Shown here in pieces: positions 23,586-35,883 of a stretch of DNA of 64,000 bases. A program made the translations under genes and the position numbers. Location: positions 1,116,001-1,180,000 of the forward strand of contig CM031560.1 of the NCBI GenBank assembly GCA_018466975.1. Reading direction: 5' to 3'. The notes under the pieces are model-generated. The model searched no databases, was not told where the DNA came from, and saw only the letters and a list, made by a program, of their open reading frames with translations. The first letter of the stretch is position 1, and every line of letters begins with the position of its first letter. The DNA is from Sparassis latifolia. Taxonomy: Eukaryota; Basidiomycota; Agaricomycetes; Polyporales; Sparassidaceae.

Positions 23586-26500
23586 ATATGTGTTTCTATT
23601 ATGCTGTATGGGTGGGTTCCATCACTCTGATGCGCGACAATGAGATGGAACCAAGTTTGCCATAGGTTGAAACCAACTCAAAGCAAAAGCCTTCCAGTCT
23701 GACCTCTCACGCTCGACAGAAAAAGTCACGGAACAGGCAAGTTATAGCACAGACCGAATAAATACTGTCCCTCCAACAGGGCGCCGAAGGAGTTGTTGTC
23801 TAGAGAATCCTCGTCGACTCCTTGCTGAAAATCGACGAGGACTGCTAGGTCAAACGCCGAGACCTCAAGGATCTACAGAACCTCTGCTTCCTGACGCACT
23901 GCCGCCTCGAAGAGCCCGCGACGAGAACCCACTCGAGTGCGCGTGCCATTTCAAGAAACACTTCAGATAATCATGTACCAACATGTTACCGCAGCCTGAG
24001 ATCCTCCACCTCGATATGCGCAGATAGGCCACACGACGGCGAGCCCCTCATGGAGTGCAGATCTTATCCAGCCATGAGGGTTGACATGACCGACAACAAT
24101 TAACACGCACTGGATTGCTCCACCTTGACGGAAAGTACTCTCTCCTGCATCCGGGTGAATAATTCTCGGGTCGACCAGCTTTAGTCTATTGGAAGGGGAA
24201 GATCGCACGCGTCGCCGATCGGCGACCAGCAGGCATTTGGGTTCATGGCGCAGCGTGTAGCCTAGTACCCTGCATGATAAATGGAATATCCCCCGAGGAG
24301 CAGTGTACTCGAACCGCGATGTACATTCTGGTAATCTTGGATATCTCCACAGGCTAGTAGGTGAAGGATAGGCCCGAATATTTTTGATTCGCTGTCCGGG
24401 GCGATAGGGGCGAGCGTGTGCACTTACCTTCCCTGCGCAGGTGATGGACGACATCGTGCTTTCAGTCGTTTGAGTTTTGGCGATGATGACCTTTGCACTG
24501 CATTCAGCCTGCTTTGCACACGAGTCCGATCGCTTTCGTAGCACGCGTTGCGGCGGTCAGTTCCATCGTTGGCCATATCCGCCCAAAGCATCAGGCCGTC
24601 ATGGCTGGTGCAGGACGATGACATGGGCTGTGTAGTCTTTTATGTCATCATCCAGTCGTTAGTTGCACATGTTGCTGATGCTGTGTGACAAATTGACATG
24701 CGCCTGGCGCCACAAGGGGCGTGTCGATGTCAGGATGATATCATGGACGTACGGACCCACGTACTTTAATTGTAAGACATTGCGATGACGCGATCAGCGA
24801 GGCTGGCACGCGGAGATTGACCGGGCGAGAAATCTCCATTTCATTCAGGAAGGCGCTCGACATTCGGACACACAGTGCTCCAGTGGGAACAGCACCGCAA
24901 CTTGAACGCAACGAAGCGCAGCTGGCACGGATTCGTAACACGTTCCATGCTGTTCCATGGCCAAGAGAGAAAACCACGATGTAATCTTGCAAGGCGCACA
25001 TCACTTACTGTACTGCATCCGACGGACTTTGTATCTAGACGCCAGACCACTCGTGTTCCGGTTCCATGATGGCACGAGTGCCGACATAGTATTGAGTCGG
25101 TGACGTTCGACGGCTTCGTGGACAGGGATGAAAGCGTTGCGGACACCGCGTGTGATCCATATCCGAGTAAGATGAACGTGGCAGGTCGGCTCAGACAATT
25201 CGCAGATCATATCCAGATGTCGCGGTGTGTTTGTGTGACCTTCATTCGCATTGGCTCGCATTTGAAACTGGTAATCCATACTGTCCTGTATGCAGTGTCA
25301 AAGTCTAGCCCACAGCCATACTGGACGCTGTAGATCTGGAAGACGCGAGCATGCGAAAAATCTGCTCCTTGCTGATCGAATGCGCACGAAGAGTTGATCG
25401 CCTCCTTCGTTATCGACCAAAACGTCCTGCCGAAGTGATTATGAGTGGGCCGGTGCCCGTGCAGTATACGTACTAGCCAACTGGCAAGATGAGTATCTGA
25501 AGTACCACCGCTTGTTGCGCCCGAGTCTGAAATTCAAGTAGACGCTAATAAGTGCCGCATCTGCCAGAGCGGCGCCGCAGAGCATAGCTATGGAGAAGTT
25601 GAAGATACTGCCCAGCCCGTTTGAGAGTCTAGCACCGTCTCAGTCCATGAACTACCAGTGGAGTTCGAACATACTCACATGACTTGAGGCTGATGCGCAC
25701 AAGAGGAAGGCTACTGATCTCCGATTGTATCGACGAGCTGCCGACTTACTTACAAAGCCGATGGGCTTGTTTGTGATGGTTGTGCAGACTTCTGGTCAGT
25801 CATGAACGGATGAAGATAGAGAAAAAATATTGCATAAACAGCATCCAATTGCTGATCTCAGGTTAAATTAAGATGGACCTACAAAAAATATCGGTGAAGA
25901 CAAAGTTATTTGTTTTCAACTTAAGAGATCAGTTTGCCTGAACAGGCAGGTGTGTTGCCCGAAATGGAAAAAAGGGTTGCACGCGGAGTTGCGGAGGATA
26001 TTACGTACGATAGCGACAGGCGATAATCTGTCAATCGGAGGAGTCAGTGTGAGCCGCAACGTGGGCGAGCGGCAGAATGACTAGACCGCTTCGTGCCTGC
26101 TCTTTCTATAACGATCAGCTGTTGAAGCGGTTCCGAGAAATGTGGTCTGTTGAGAAGAGAAATCTGGTGGAAGGATGAGGTGGTTGCGTGGCCGAGAGGC
26201 GTGGATAGGACGGGACGCCGACGCGAGTGATATATGGCTGACAGAGGGTGTGGTATGTTGTGGTGGACTGGTTCCGGGGTCCCATTACGACGGGCGTAGT
26301 GGGAAGAAGGTTTCGGCGTCTGGCAATCCCAAACTAGTCAATCAACACCACGCCGAGAGCGGTGTACCTTCCATCACTTCACCCTTATTTCTCCTTATTT
26401 CTCCCATTCTCTGTGCCTCCAGCATAACTTGGCAATCGTCTTAGATACAGTGTCAGTCGATGCAGCGCATAAAATATATTTTTAGTTGTCGAAGGGAAGA

Positions 26501-26661
26501 GCAGAGAGATATGAAACGCCAGGTATCTGGCGCATGCGAGGGAGGATTTGTGGGATCTATATCGGACCAAACAGAGTCGCTTCCCCTGACTTACATTATC
26601 TGGCACCCCACTTCTTCTCCCTCTTTTCCTCTTCCCACCAACTCCTCGCCACAACGTCCAA
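23586..26661. other. Long intergenic stretch with doubtful gene debris
   Basis: No intact gene is supported in about 3 kb. Minus-strand open pieces at 25520-25640 (ALADAALISVYLNFRLG, which resembles a helix of fungal multi-pass membrane proteins), 25001-25279 and 23963-24544 could be exons of a decayed gene, but I could not join them in one frame. The last few hundred bases before 26662 are the promoter and leader of the FYR gene. Confidence 0.35.
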
Positions 26662-29253
26662 ATGAGTCGGCCAAATCGACCATCCGCCCCGATGGGTCCT
26701 CCACAGGATATGGTCATGGGCCCTCCACCTTTACCGGTCCAAGTTGCGCAGCCGGACCCGCAAAAACCTAAAGAATCGCAGGATGTCGCGGAAAAGTACA
26801 GGCGATTGAAGAGAAAGTACTTTGAACTCGAAGAAGTGAGTTCTTATATGTCGTCTGAACATCTCAGGTACACCGTGCTCAATTGGATGGCCTCTCCCAT
26901 CCGAACAACTGATCCACGTCACCACCGACAAACGCCAGAAACACAAAGAGAGCATGTTGCAGCTCAAGACGTCGGGGGAACGCAATGTAAAGTGGAGATC
27001 TGAGCGAGCGTGAGCCTCTTGACTTCTTCCAATCGTGTTTTTCAACCTATAGTCAAACAGCTTGTTGCTCGATCGCATCGTTGAGCTGGAGACAAACCCC
27101 ACCATCAACCGCAATGCACCCATTCCGATGCACCCCTTCTCCGCCTACCCGCGTTCCATGCTGTCGAACCGCGGGCAGCGCAATTTCGTCAGCAATCTCC
27201 GTCTTGCGATTGAGGAGTCACAACGCGAAGATCCTGACATAGATCCTCTCCTGGTCTCGAGGCACATAGGTCCGCAGGCGCGCAAGCGTCAAGAGGCAGA
27301 GGCGAAGGAGAGGCAAGAGGAGGAAGCGAGAGAGGCACGACGGGCGGCGAGACGGCCCAGGGCAGCCCCGCAGAAGGGCAAAGACATCAGCACGCCTATG
27401 TCCTTTGCACCGCCCCACTCGCCCGCCCCTGGTGGACACATCCCTTCCCCGCCCATCCTGGTGTCCAGCACCGGTACTCGACTGCGCCTGAAGCCGCCTG
27501 CCCCTCCTTCAGAAGAGCCAGGGCCGTCAGCACCCTCATCTAACGCCCATGGTCGGTCACACCACAGCTCTGTCGGTACTCACCATGCACAGCGCCGCTC
27601 TGAGTCACCGATCTCGCCCATGCAATCGCCTCACGACGACTATGGCATCCCACCTGGCTCCAATACAATACCGTTTCGTACCTCGCCTCCTCCCAATCAA
27701 CCGCAGATACAGATGACACTCCGCAATGCACCTGGCCCGGCGCCGTCAGCCAGGCCATCGGATATTCAGAGACACGCGAAGCCAAAGCGGCTGAAGGCAC
27801 ATACGGTGACAACGAAGAGCTTCAGCATTCCGATGGTGCCACGCGACAAGAAGGGCAAGCCGCTGCTCCCGCTCAATGTAGGCATTATGACCGTCCTCCA
27901 TCTCGGTGAGGTATGCATGCGGGAGCACTTCCACACCGAAAGGTATATTTTCCCTGTGGGTTACGAGGTCACAAGGTTTGTATATGCTACTTGGAAGTGC
28001 ATGTGTACTTATGCTTTTCCCACTAGGCGCTACCTTTCCACCACGGATCCGGCCGCAGAGGTTGTGTACCACTGCACCATCCTCGATGGCGGAGACGGGC
28101 CCAAGTTCCAGATCATCGCGTCTGACATGCCCGACAAGCCCGTCATCGCGGGCACCGCGACCGGCGCTTGGTCCGTCATCGTGCGCGCGGCTAACCACGT
28201 CCGAAACCGGCAGCACTCGAACAGCGTCTCTGGCCCCGACTTCTTTGGGCTGGGGCAGAACACGATCAAGCACCTCATCCAGGAACTGCCAAACGCGCGC
28301 CAGCTGAAGGACTATGTGTGGCAGCACTTTGTCGAAGGAGGGTGAGCGTCTTGTCTCTCTCGTTTATGCGCTGCCTGTGACGTTACCACGCCCGGAGGCC
28401 TCGCGCCCGGAGAGATCTGGCTCATGACTCGTTGCACCACTACAGGCACCTCGGCGGGAGACATGCTGCGGTCATTCCCGCGCTGCCTGACGACCACGAC
28501 CACGAAAACGAACAGGAGGAGGGCACAGTGGGCCAGGGAGACGGCGTGGGTGGCGGGAGTGGGACTGTAAACCAAAATGGAAACGGATATAAGAGGGTGC
28601 CCTCAGGCAAATTCTTTACGCATCTCGAGCCCCAGATCGTCCATGTCGAGGGCGGGGACATTGCAGGACGCCGCCCGGTTCTCCCGGCCCCGCCGACGAT
28701 GAACAACGTTACGTTCCACCAGGAGTACGTGCGCCCGCCCGAGCGCGAGCGCCGGAACTCGCACACGAATATCCCCGCGTATGACGAGTACGTTCACCGT
28801 TCACCAATCCGTGCGGACTCGCCCGAGCCGCCGCCGCTCAGAACAGTGTCGGTCTCGCCGGTCATGGCGCGGGACAGGTCGGAGAGACAGAGGGAGAGAG
28901 ATAGAGATCAGGACATGCGGGAAAGGGACCACTATGTTTCGCCGCCGCACCTACCATCGCACTCACACTCGCACTCGTCCTCGCAGTCCTCGCATCATCG
29001 CTCGCCATACCTGCCCAATGCCGGCGGGAACGGGATGGAGGGCGGGAGCACATCGCGGGGGTTTATGCCTGCTCCGTCGCCGCCGCCGGTGCCCGCCACC
29101 TTCGCCAGTATCATGAACGCGTACCCTGCTCCGCCGCTCGCTTCCTCCCCGCCCGCCGCTCCAGATCACACCGAATACACGTATACCAACGGTGGTGGGC
29201 GGCGGAACGGGCGCGCGAACACGCGGACGTTCCCTCCTGCAGAGGAACGCTGA
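26662..29253 (+). CDS. FYRN/FYRC-domain chromatin protein (TBRG1-like)
   Basis: F/Y-rich N and C domains occur together in MLL/trithorax-type methyltransferases and TBRG1. Exon 1 (26662-26835) and exon 2 (26939-27009) join to a long heptad coiled coil: EKYRRLKRKYFELEEKHKES, then LLLDRIVELE in exon 3 from 27061. A disordered, Pro-rich middle follows. FYRN spans the 27976-28026 intron (LPLNVGIMTVLHLGEV, then YIFPVGYEVTRRYLSTTDP) and FYRC follows: EVVYHCTILDGGDGPKFQII, SGPDFFGLGQNTIKHLIQEL, then LKDYVWQHF. Exon 5 (28446-29253) is a disordered tail with a Ser/His-rich tract. No SET domain or PHD finger is present, which favours a TBRG1-like stand-alone protein acting in a nuclear complex; the partner complex is not known from sequence. 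Confidence 0.85.
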
Positions 29254-30537
29254 TTCCTCCTCTTTACTCATCCAACGAGAATCGCCCAGCTGTAGGACCC
29301 CTCACCTCATCGCTACCCGTGGACCGTCGGCAACTCTTCGATCCTGCTCTCTCGCTTTCGCTGTGCCCGTTTGATTCTTTGCGTCTTATCACTTCCGATG
29401 CCTCTGTTGTTTTGGGGGTTGTACTGTATATTTCAGATGGTGGTATTGTTGTTGTGCAGAACTTACGATTCCTAATGTCCATGACAGATTATGACGCAAC
29501 TGGATACCCGGCTGTCTTATTTTCTTCACCCCGCCTCTTCAGGTTAACGCTAACACTTCGCTGATCGCTTCAATTCTTGCTCTTCCTCCACTGCCTCTTG
29601 CCTCGGTCCTTCGCAGGGCCATCCTTGCGGTGCTTTCACCTTGCGGGGGACCCGGTCGTCAGCCCCACAGTCGGGCGCGAAGGACGGCTTACCGTCCTTG
29701 CGTTCCTGTGCTGGTTGTTCGTGCGAGGCGACAGTAATAAGTCGAGTGGTATTTGACGGGCTTCATGTGGGGACTCCTGCCGATGCGAGGACCGTGCCGG
29801 AAATTGGGGTAGTATGTGGAGCCTACATCTTTGCTATGATTTTGTATGAACCAATATGTCTTATGTCGGTTTGACTCAGTGACTAAGTTTGTTCGTCTGT
29901 TGCCCTAAGCTCGACGCATGATACAGTCAAGTGACTTATCAACAGGTTGACAATTGACAACGCTCGCGAGGGATATGCGGTACCTCCAGAACAAGATCTA
30001 CTTGTTGTACAGTATATAGTCCAGTAGTAACTAGAATATCGTCTCTCCGAGGCGGACCCGAACGGCGAACATTGTACGGAACAACATGAGACAAAGCTTC
30101 GCCGAACGCGAATAGTGTAGGTCCAGACAGAATAGTCCGACAAGCACAGTGTGCACCGTGCAGGATTATGTAGAAGCAAAAGGCGCAGCATGCACGTATG
30201 ATAAATGGAACGAACGGGATATATGGACAGGTCGAAGCTGCATGTCACCGTGAAGATTAAATAAATGGCGAAGCCTTTTTGCGTGGGAGCACCGAGTCCG
30301 AAAGCAGCGAAGAAGAACTGGATAGCGAAGGTGAACATCGTGGATAGCAGCGGTGTGTGCTGGAAGTCGTACACCGATTAAAACTGACAGGATAGGTACT
30401 GGAAGAAAGAGCGAGTAGCGATGGGAGAAGCTCAGACCAGCTGGGCTGCGACAGGCGAGTCAATACCCAGGCTGCCACGAGTCAAAAAATCGCACACTTA
30501 CAGATCATGTCATAGTCGCAGAATGCTGTCAAACAAG
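29254..30537. other. Region between convergent genes; possible small minus-strand exon
   Basis: This holds the 3' ends of the FYR gene and the SH3 membrane protein gene. A minus-strand piece near 30230-30370 reads YDFQHTPLLSTMFTFAIQFF, then FAAFGLGAPTQKGF, and looks like part of a small membrane protein. No start, stop or partner exon could be assigned. Confidence 0.35.
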
Positions 30538-32763
30538 CTATATCGCCATCACCTGGAAATCGGGGATGGGCGGGCGATTATAGCTGCTCAGCCGCTTAGC
30601 CGCCAGGAATGCAGGCAGGTCCTGCTCCGCCTCCCGCAAGCAGTCGATAGGGATGAGCCCGCGCTTCCCACTTGCGACATTCTCCGCGCACGCCCACCCG
30701 TCGGAGAAGCGCTGGAGCATCCGCACGCGCTCGCCGGCCGCGACAGCCATTTCGTCGCACATCGTGGGGATGAACGGCCGCCGGATGGTCTCGACGACCG
30801 CGAAGTGCGACGCCGTCTCGGTGTCTACGCTCAGGCACGACTCCTCGGTCCGCGATTCCACGCTCGTGAAGTCTGCGAAGGGATTCTCCGGTGCTGCCCC
30901 ATAGTCGGAATGACGCGCCGTTTCAGACACGCCTAGGAATAGCGACTGGCGCTGCACACTTTCGCTCGGAGGCTTGGGGAAGGACCAGCTTTCGGAGGGT
31001 GAGAACGGTCGCACTAGTATGGGAGATGAGCGTTCCTGACTACACGGCGAACCATTCCCCGCCGCAGGAGGAGGCACCATGCGATATTGTGTCGTCGGAC
31101 TCGGCTCCCCACAGCTCTCGTCTGAGTGACCGGATTTCGGGCTATTGCTGCTATAGCGGAACGTCTGACGATCGGGGCTCCTGATGGTCGACGACGGTTC
31201 GCTCATAAGTGTGGCGGCAAGAGGAGGTACGCAGATCGAGCCACTCAGACGGCTGGGCCATACCTGCGTCATCGACGTCCGAACCGACGGCGATGGCAGT
31301 GGCACACTGACGACCGGGGGTGCACCAAGAGTTTCCACCATCGGTGGCAAATTAAGATGGTCACGGTCGTATGTTGAGCCGAAGCTGCTGACGCTACTGC
31401 GTAGGGATGAGGTGCCAGAGTCTGAGTGGGCAGCAAAATAGCTGACGTTGCTGATTCCAGCATGAACCCCAGTGCTTCCATATCTACCACCGAAGGCCCA
31501 AAGCCTCCGAGTGCTGAGACGCCGCTTAATGAATCGCCTGCGGCAGAGGCAGAAGACGAGCAGGAGGAACAACAGGGTAGCAACCGTCGCAATAGCGGCA
31601 ATTGCACCCCTCGAGAGTCCATGATGTGAATCCGAAACTCCGTGGGAACCTGACGACGAAGAATTGGGACCACCACTTTCCGTGGAAGACGGATTGGAAG
31701 GGTGAGCAGATGTGACCCAAGGTGAACCAGGATAATTGATGGCACCGGTCGCGGTCGAAATGGGCGCACCGTTTGAATACAACACGGTAGCAGTTCCAGA
31801 GCGGCCTGAAGTCACAGAGACATATATGCCACCGCTGGCACCTCCTACAGCGCCGTTGCCAGAGCTCGTGGAATTTCCACCAGAGCTACCATCTACCTCT
31901 GCATTGACAATACCTTCGAAGGGCGTAGGAGAAGCGGCTGCTGTCCCTGCGGCAGCCAACGTCTGGCCGGTGGATTGAGAAGAAATTCCACTTGCTTGAG
32001 ACGAAGAAGATGAGCTGCTGCTCTGGTCATCGCCTGCTACACCACTGGCCTCATTCAAACCCGGTGATTCGTCTGAAGTATTTGAACCTGATCCGGTGGA
32101 TGGGATCGATGATTGGGAGGTACCGGTGTCGTCGTCGCTACTGGAGCTGCTGGCTGCAGTCCCACGGTCGTTGCCGTTGCCGCCAGCCGCACCGTTCGAG
32201 CTCCCACTAGAGCCGGGATCCTCACCACTTGCCGAACCGCTCTCGCTGGAACCATTATCACTGCTGCCGGATGTCCCATCCCCACTTCCACCACCATTTC
32301 CCGTAGTACTTCCTGACCCATTGTCGTCAGATGATCCCCCAGAAACCGACTGACCCCCATTTCCATTGGGATTAGAAGCCGGCGCAGTAGAACTCGGACT
32401 CGGACTGGGGCTTGAGCTTGGGCCTGGGCTTGAGCTTGGGCCTGGGCTTGAGCTTGGACTTGGGCTTGAGCTTGGACTTGGGCTTGAGCTTGGACTTGGG
32501 CTTGGGCTTGAACTTGGACTTGAATTCTGACTTGAACCAGGAGCCACGGCAGACGAAGGTGCGGTTTCAGATGACGAAGAGGAAGAAGGATCTGCAGCCT
32601 CCGGGTCGGTCCCGCTAATCAAGGGCGAAAGCAAGGGCGAGAGCAAGGGTGTGAGCACTGGGATGGAGGGAAGAGGGAAGGGAAGGTCGATCAACGAGGG
32701 ATCACGCTTTTCCAAAGTCTTCGTATGTCGTCGCCACCGTCCTCGCCTGTAAACTTTGTGCAT
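30538..32763 (-). CDS. Mucin-like single-pass membrane protein with C-terminal SH3 domain
   Basis: From the N-terminus: a KR-containing segment (TLEKRDPSL), about 300 residues of Ser/Pro/Gly-rich sequence that would be heavily O-glycosylated, one transmembrane helix (AAIATVATLLFLLLVFCLC) followed by the basic stop-transfer RRRFIKRR, a cytoplasmic Ser-rich region, and an SH3 domain near the C-terminus (MCDEMAVAAGERVRMLQRFS, then DGWACAENVASGKRGLIPID). This architecture (glycosylated ectodomain, one helix, cytosolic SH3) recalls yeast Fus1 and mucin-type signalling proteins, so a role in cell-surface sensing or fusion is inferred. The true N-terminus is probably upstream: a minus-strand segment at about 32875-32966 reads ARPALGRLLLLMLSATGSAE, a good signal peptide, but I found no phase-correct join. 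The long frame is intact. Confidence 0.8.
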   Translation of the reverse strand: MHKVYRRGRWRRHTKTLEKRDPSLIDLPFPLPSIPVLTPLLSPLLSPLISGTDPEAADPSSSSSSETAPSSAVAPGSSQNSSPSSSPSPSPSSSPSPSSSPSPSSSPGPSSSPGPSSSPSPSPSSTAPASNPNGNGGQSVSGGSSDDNGSGSTTGNGGGSGDGTSGSSDNGSSESGSASGEDPGSSGSSNGAAGGNGNDRGTAASSSSSDDDTGTSQSSIPSTGSGSNTSDESPGLNEASGVAGDDQSSSSSSSSQASGISSQSTGQTLAAAGTAAASPTPFEGIVNAEVDGSSGGNSTSSGNGAVGGASGGIYVSVTSGRSGTATVLYSNGAPISTATGAINYPGSPWVTSAHPSNPSSTESGGPNSSSSGSHGVSDSHHGLSRGAIAAIATVATLLFLLLVFCLCRRRFIKRRLSTRRLWAFGGRYGSTGVHAGISNVSYFAAHSDSGTSSLRSSVSSFGSTYDRDHLNLPPMVETLGAPPVVSVPLPSPSVRTSMTQVWPSRLSGSICVPPLAATLMSEPSSTIRSPDRQTFRYSSNSPKSGHSDESCGEPSPTTQYRMVPPPAAGNGSPCSQERSSPILVRPFSPSESWSFPKPPSESVQRQSLFLGVSETARHSDYGAAPENPFADFTSVESRTEESCLSVDTETASHFAVVETIRRPFIPTMCDEMAVAAGERVRMLQRFSDGWACAENVASGKRGLIPIDCLREAEQDLPAFLAAKRLSSYNRPPIPDFQVMAI
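32396..32527 (-). repeat. Ser-Pro coding tandem repeat in the SH3 membrane protein
   Basis: Repeats built on CTTGGGCTTGAG-like units (plus strand) encode alternating SPSPSSSP and SPGPSSSP blocks in the ectodomain. All period changes are multiples of three, so the frame survives. Such tracts change length easily by slippage and vary among alleles in other fungal surface proteins. Confidence 0.8.
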
Positions 32764-32966
32764 AGCGCGTGCACCAAATCCGTGTCTGTCAAGGTAAAGA
32801 ATGTGATTGAAAAGAGAGTTGACGTCGCGGACGCGGGCGACGAAGAGGGGATAGTGGAGGTTGTGAGAGAGAGACTACGGGCGAGGCATTCCGCAGAACC
32901 TGTTGCTGAGAGCATCAGAAGCAGGAGTCGCCCGAGGGCTGGTCGAGCATGATCATGCACCCGATA

Positions 32967-34876
32967 TTCCAAATCTTCCCAGTGAGCGTTCTGATTGGCT
33001 CCTTCGGACGGTCCGTCCTGGATCGTCGCCGTAAATTATTGATTGTGCCTCTCGATTACCGTCAATTATTCTTCATTTCGGTGACTGAGATCTCTCAGAT
33101 TTCCCGTTCAAACTTGACGAGGCAAGGACTCAATCGATCGTCAGCGCAAGCACAAAAAAAAGCTGAACTCTCCGGATACTCACTGTGTGCCCGGAAGTTG
33201 GTGAAAAGCCCGAACTTCGTTCACTAGATATCTTCGGAGGTATTACTACTTTACATATGGAATGTCACTAGGTTTTCGAGGGTCTACTATCTTGTTTCAC
33301 CAATTTTCTCGGTGAGCGAAAGCGGTAAAAATCACCCAGAAAATGTCCGATTTCACTACCTTGCGTCGAAAGGCGAGTCGTGAGAACCCGGTTGTTTATT
33401 GTTGATTTCTACTAGGTTCCGCTCAATCACTGAATTCACTACCAGAAACATTGAATATAGATTCAATTCCAGTACATATATACAGATCTAGAGTTCCGGT
33501 AATATATAGCAATGAACACATACATCCTACGCTCCCTCGTAATTTGTGAAACAACGTCTGCCTAAAACCACGTCCGCCTAAAACCATGTCTGCCTAAAAC
33601 CATGTCCGCCTAAAACCGCGCTCTGCGCTGCACAACAGAGCCGTCTGCTGGGACTGGCATAGGATGACATCAGAATACCGTAGCAAGGCCGGGAGGTCAC
33701 TCGTTGCGTCAAAATTTGCACATACCTGTCTGTTGTTTGCCATGGTAAGGATTGAACCTTCCCCAGAGAGCAAGCCATGGAGCCCAGCAGACGAGACAAC
33801 ACCAGAGATCAATTTGACTAAGCCAGTCCAGATTAGCCGGCCCGAGCAGAGCGCTGGAAAGTGCAAAGCTAGAGACAGTGTTGAGCGATGCCAGCGCACG
33901 ACGAAGCTCGACGACGCCATGTTGAAACTTGAACATTTAGGGCAGGGTTGATTGGACTTGGTAGTTTAACGCAACAGAAAATCACCAACAAGTAGGTGGT
34001 GAATTCCCGAACCGTTTCGACGCGGATCGTCGTTGGTGAATTTCACTACCATTCTCGGTGGATCAGAAATCAGGGGAAATCACATCCAAATCACTATCCA
34101 CTAATTAATGCCGAAGTTTATTGGTGAAAGGCGGTTTTCACCGAATAAGTTCAGACAGTTCACCACTTCTCAGGCACACAGTGACTATATATCGCAGTCC
34201 AGCTTGGCGCACCGTCTGTCTCACGCGTAATACTGCGTCATTCACAGAGACTTGATAGGGACGGTCGACATATGCGGCGGCAAGGGTTCACAGAGAAATG
34301 CTTCTGTGCTTCAAGACAGTAAAATTCAAGGACATCTTAGTGGGATGAAGCTCCACCGACTCTTTCGCGCAACCATTAAGGCTCTGATCATTCCCTGACA
34401 CAGCCGATGTTTGGAGTTTATAGCTCACCTGTTTGATATATCCCTCCTCCACGACTCTCACCGATGTTATCTTTTGAACAAGTCAGCACATCCAAACATG
34501 CTGACGGCACTGCAAGGGAGAGTAGACTTAACGACGGAAAGACGGGACATCTGTCATAGATGGCTGCATCAGAGTGATAAGCGCTTCGGTACAATGTGCA
34601 ACGTTGGTTCGTGCCACACGACCGGCAAAGTCATGCACTCTCCCAGTGCCAAGTACTGCTAAAAGGACGTGATTAATATGGACAAGAATTACGACTAGTA
34701 GCTATTAGTATGTGCCTCACTGCCTACAGCGTAAGTACCAATGGCTACTAAGGTTGTTCATGGGTTCGTGCATTGCAGTAGTAACATCTGGCTATCAAAC
34801 TATACATCATGAATTAAATCATACATGGAATCCCATCCAGTCACCAGTACATACTTCCGTTGCATAATATGAACTA
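32967..34876. other. Intergenic, AT-richer, no supported gene
   Basis: Apart from the 16-bp repeat nothing is supported. The motif TTCACTACC recurs (near 33353, 33435 and 34042) and TTTCACCAA-like segments appear in both orientations near 33295 and 34120. This may indicate an old degenerate repeat, but no ends could be defined. Confidence 0.4.
33556..33619. repeat. 16-bp tandem repeat, four copies
   Basis: Four contiguous copies of GTCYGCCTAAAACCAY. Copies 1 and 3 have GTCTG and copies 2 and 4 have GTCCG, so the real unit may be a duplicated 32-mer. It is not inside a recognised gene. Confidence 0.8.
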
Positions 34877-35883
34877 TCAGTTGTCTGAGAGCCACAGAAG
34901 AAGCTTGTCGCGGCGAACGTCGAGTGCGTCCTCCGCGACAATCCCGAAGTCTTCATTGTAGAATATCATCAGGCGGTATAACTCACGTTGCGTAGCCCTG
35001 TAAGGACTAGGAGGGTTGGTAAACGTGCCACCTAGAGCAGCCCCTCCAAGTTCCTGTATGTCACGATCGACCACTCCCTCCCGTCCACCGTTGATCCTCT
35101 CAAAATGCGCGCTGCCTGAACCAGATATCTACGGTTGACACAATATGTGAAAACAAGCGACAGTGCCGACACAAGGAAGCCTGCTCACCTGCTTCTTGCG
35201 CCAAAGGAAAGGCTCAGCCGCACGTCGAAGCATCTTGTTTCGGCGAGTTATGTTGGTATTATCAGCTGCGGCTTCCAACTTGTCCATACGTTGATTGCTA
35301 GTTTTAACCGTGGCGTCCAGCTGCTCGACTCTCGTGGTCAATTGCGCGACTCTCGTGGTTAATTGTGCGACTCTCGTGTTCGTTTGCTCGACTCTCGTGT
35401 TCGTTTGCTCGACTTTCGTGTTCGTCTGCTCGACTTGCGCGCGCAGTCCGTCAACTTTAGCATCCATCGCCTGCAACAAAGCGAGGACGGCACCAATGCC
35501 ATGGTCAAATTGGATCTCCGCATCTACAGCCAGATCCTCAGCTTAGACAGGTCCAAATTCGGGAAGTATTACATACGCATGGACCGTATGATTTTGGACC
35601 GATTGACAGCAGTCTCCACTATGTCTTCTGTAATAACTGGGTCATCTGTGTCGAGGTAAGAGAACTGTAATACCCCTCTCAATGTAGAGCGTCACTCACA
35701 TTGAAGTGCTGTTAGAGATTGTGCAGCTGCTTCAGCAACCCGAGCATTGTTGCTGTCGACCGGAGTTCCAGCGGCAATAGGTTCATCGAGGTGAAGTGTA
35801 TGAACGAAATGTATCGGAATACCAGGATGTTTGTCAAGAAGAGTTGGGATATCGCGAGGATAGGTTGCAACTTGTTGAGCCAT
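34877..35883 (-). CDS. Uncharacterised coiled-coil protein with heptad repeats
   Basis: Minus-strand exons read in order as an N-terminal part (35883-35700; IPIHFVHTLHLDEPIAAGTP, then NNARVAEAAAQSLTALQ), a second segment (about 35560-35655; DTDDPVITEDIVETAVNRSK), a long coiled coil (about 35200-35500; GIGAVLALLQAMDAKVDGL, then repeated VEQTNTR and VAQLTTR heptads) and a C-terminal exon ending at 34877 (YRLMIFYNEDFGIVAEDALD, then KLLLWLSDN). The first splice (donor GTGAGT near 35697) does not join in phase with the acceptor I could see, so the model is incomplete. The same block order recurs in decayed form at 37140-37870, showing this is a duplicated local family. Function is unknown; a coiled-coil scaffold is inferred. 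Confidence 0.6.
35319..35445 (-). repeat. 21-bp tandem repeat coding heptads
   Basis: About six near-identical 21-bp units (plus-strand core GACTCTCGTG, then TTCGTTTGCTC or GTCAATTGCGC) encode the heptads VEQTNTK/R and VAQLTTR. Each unit is exactly one coiled-coil heptad, so copy number changes lengthen or shorten the coil without shifting frame. Confidence 0.85.

Noticed and set aside
25001..25640. Minus-strand pieces resembling helices of fungal multi-pass membrane proteins
   Set aside because: Only one helix-like segment is suggestive and the pieces could not be joined in frame; kept only as debris in the region note.
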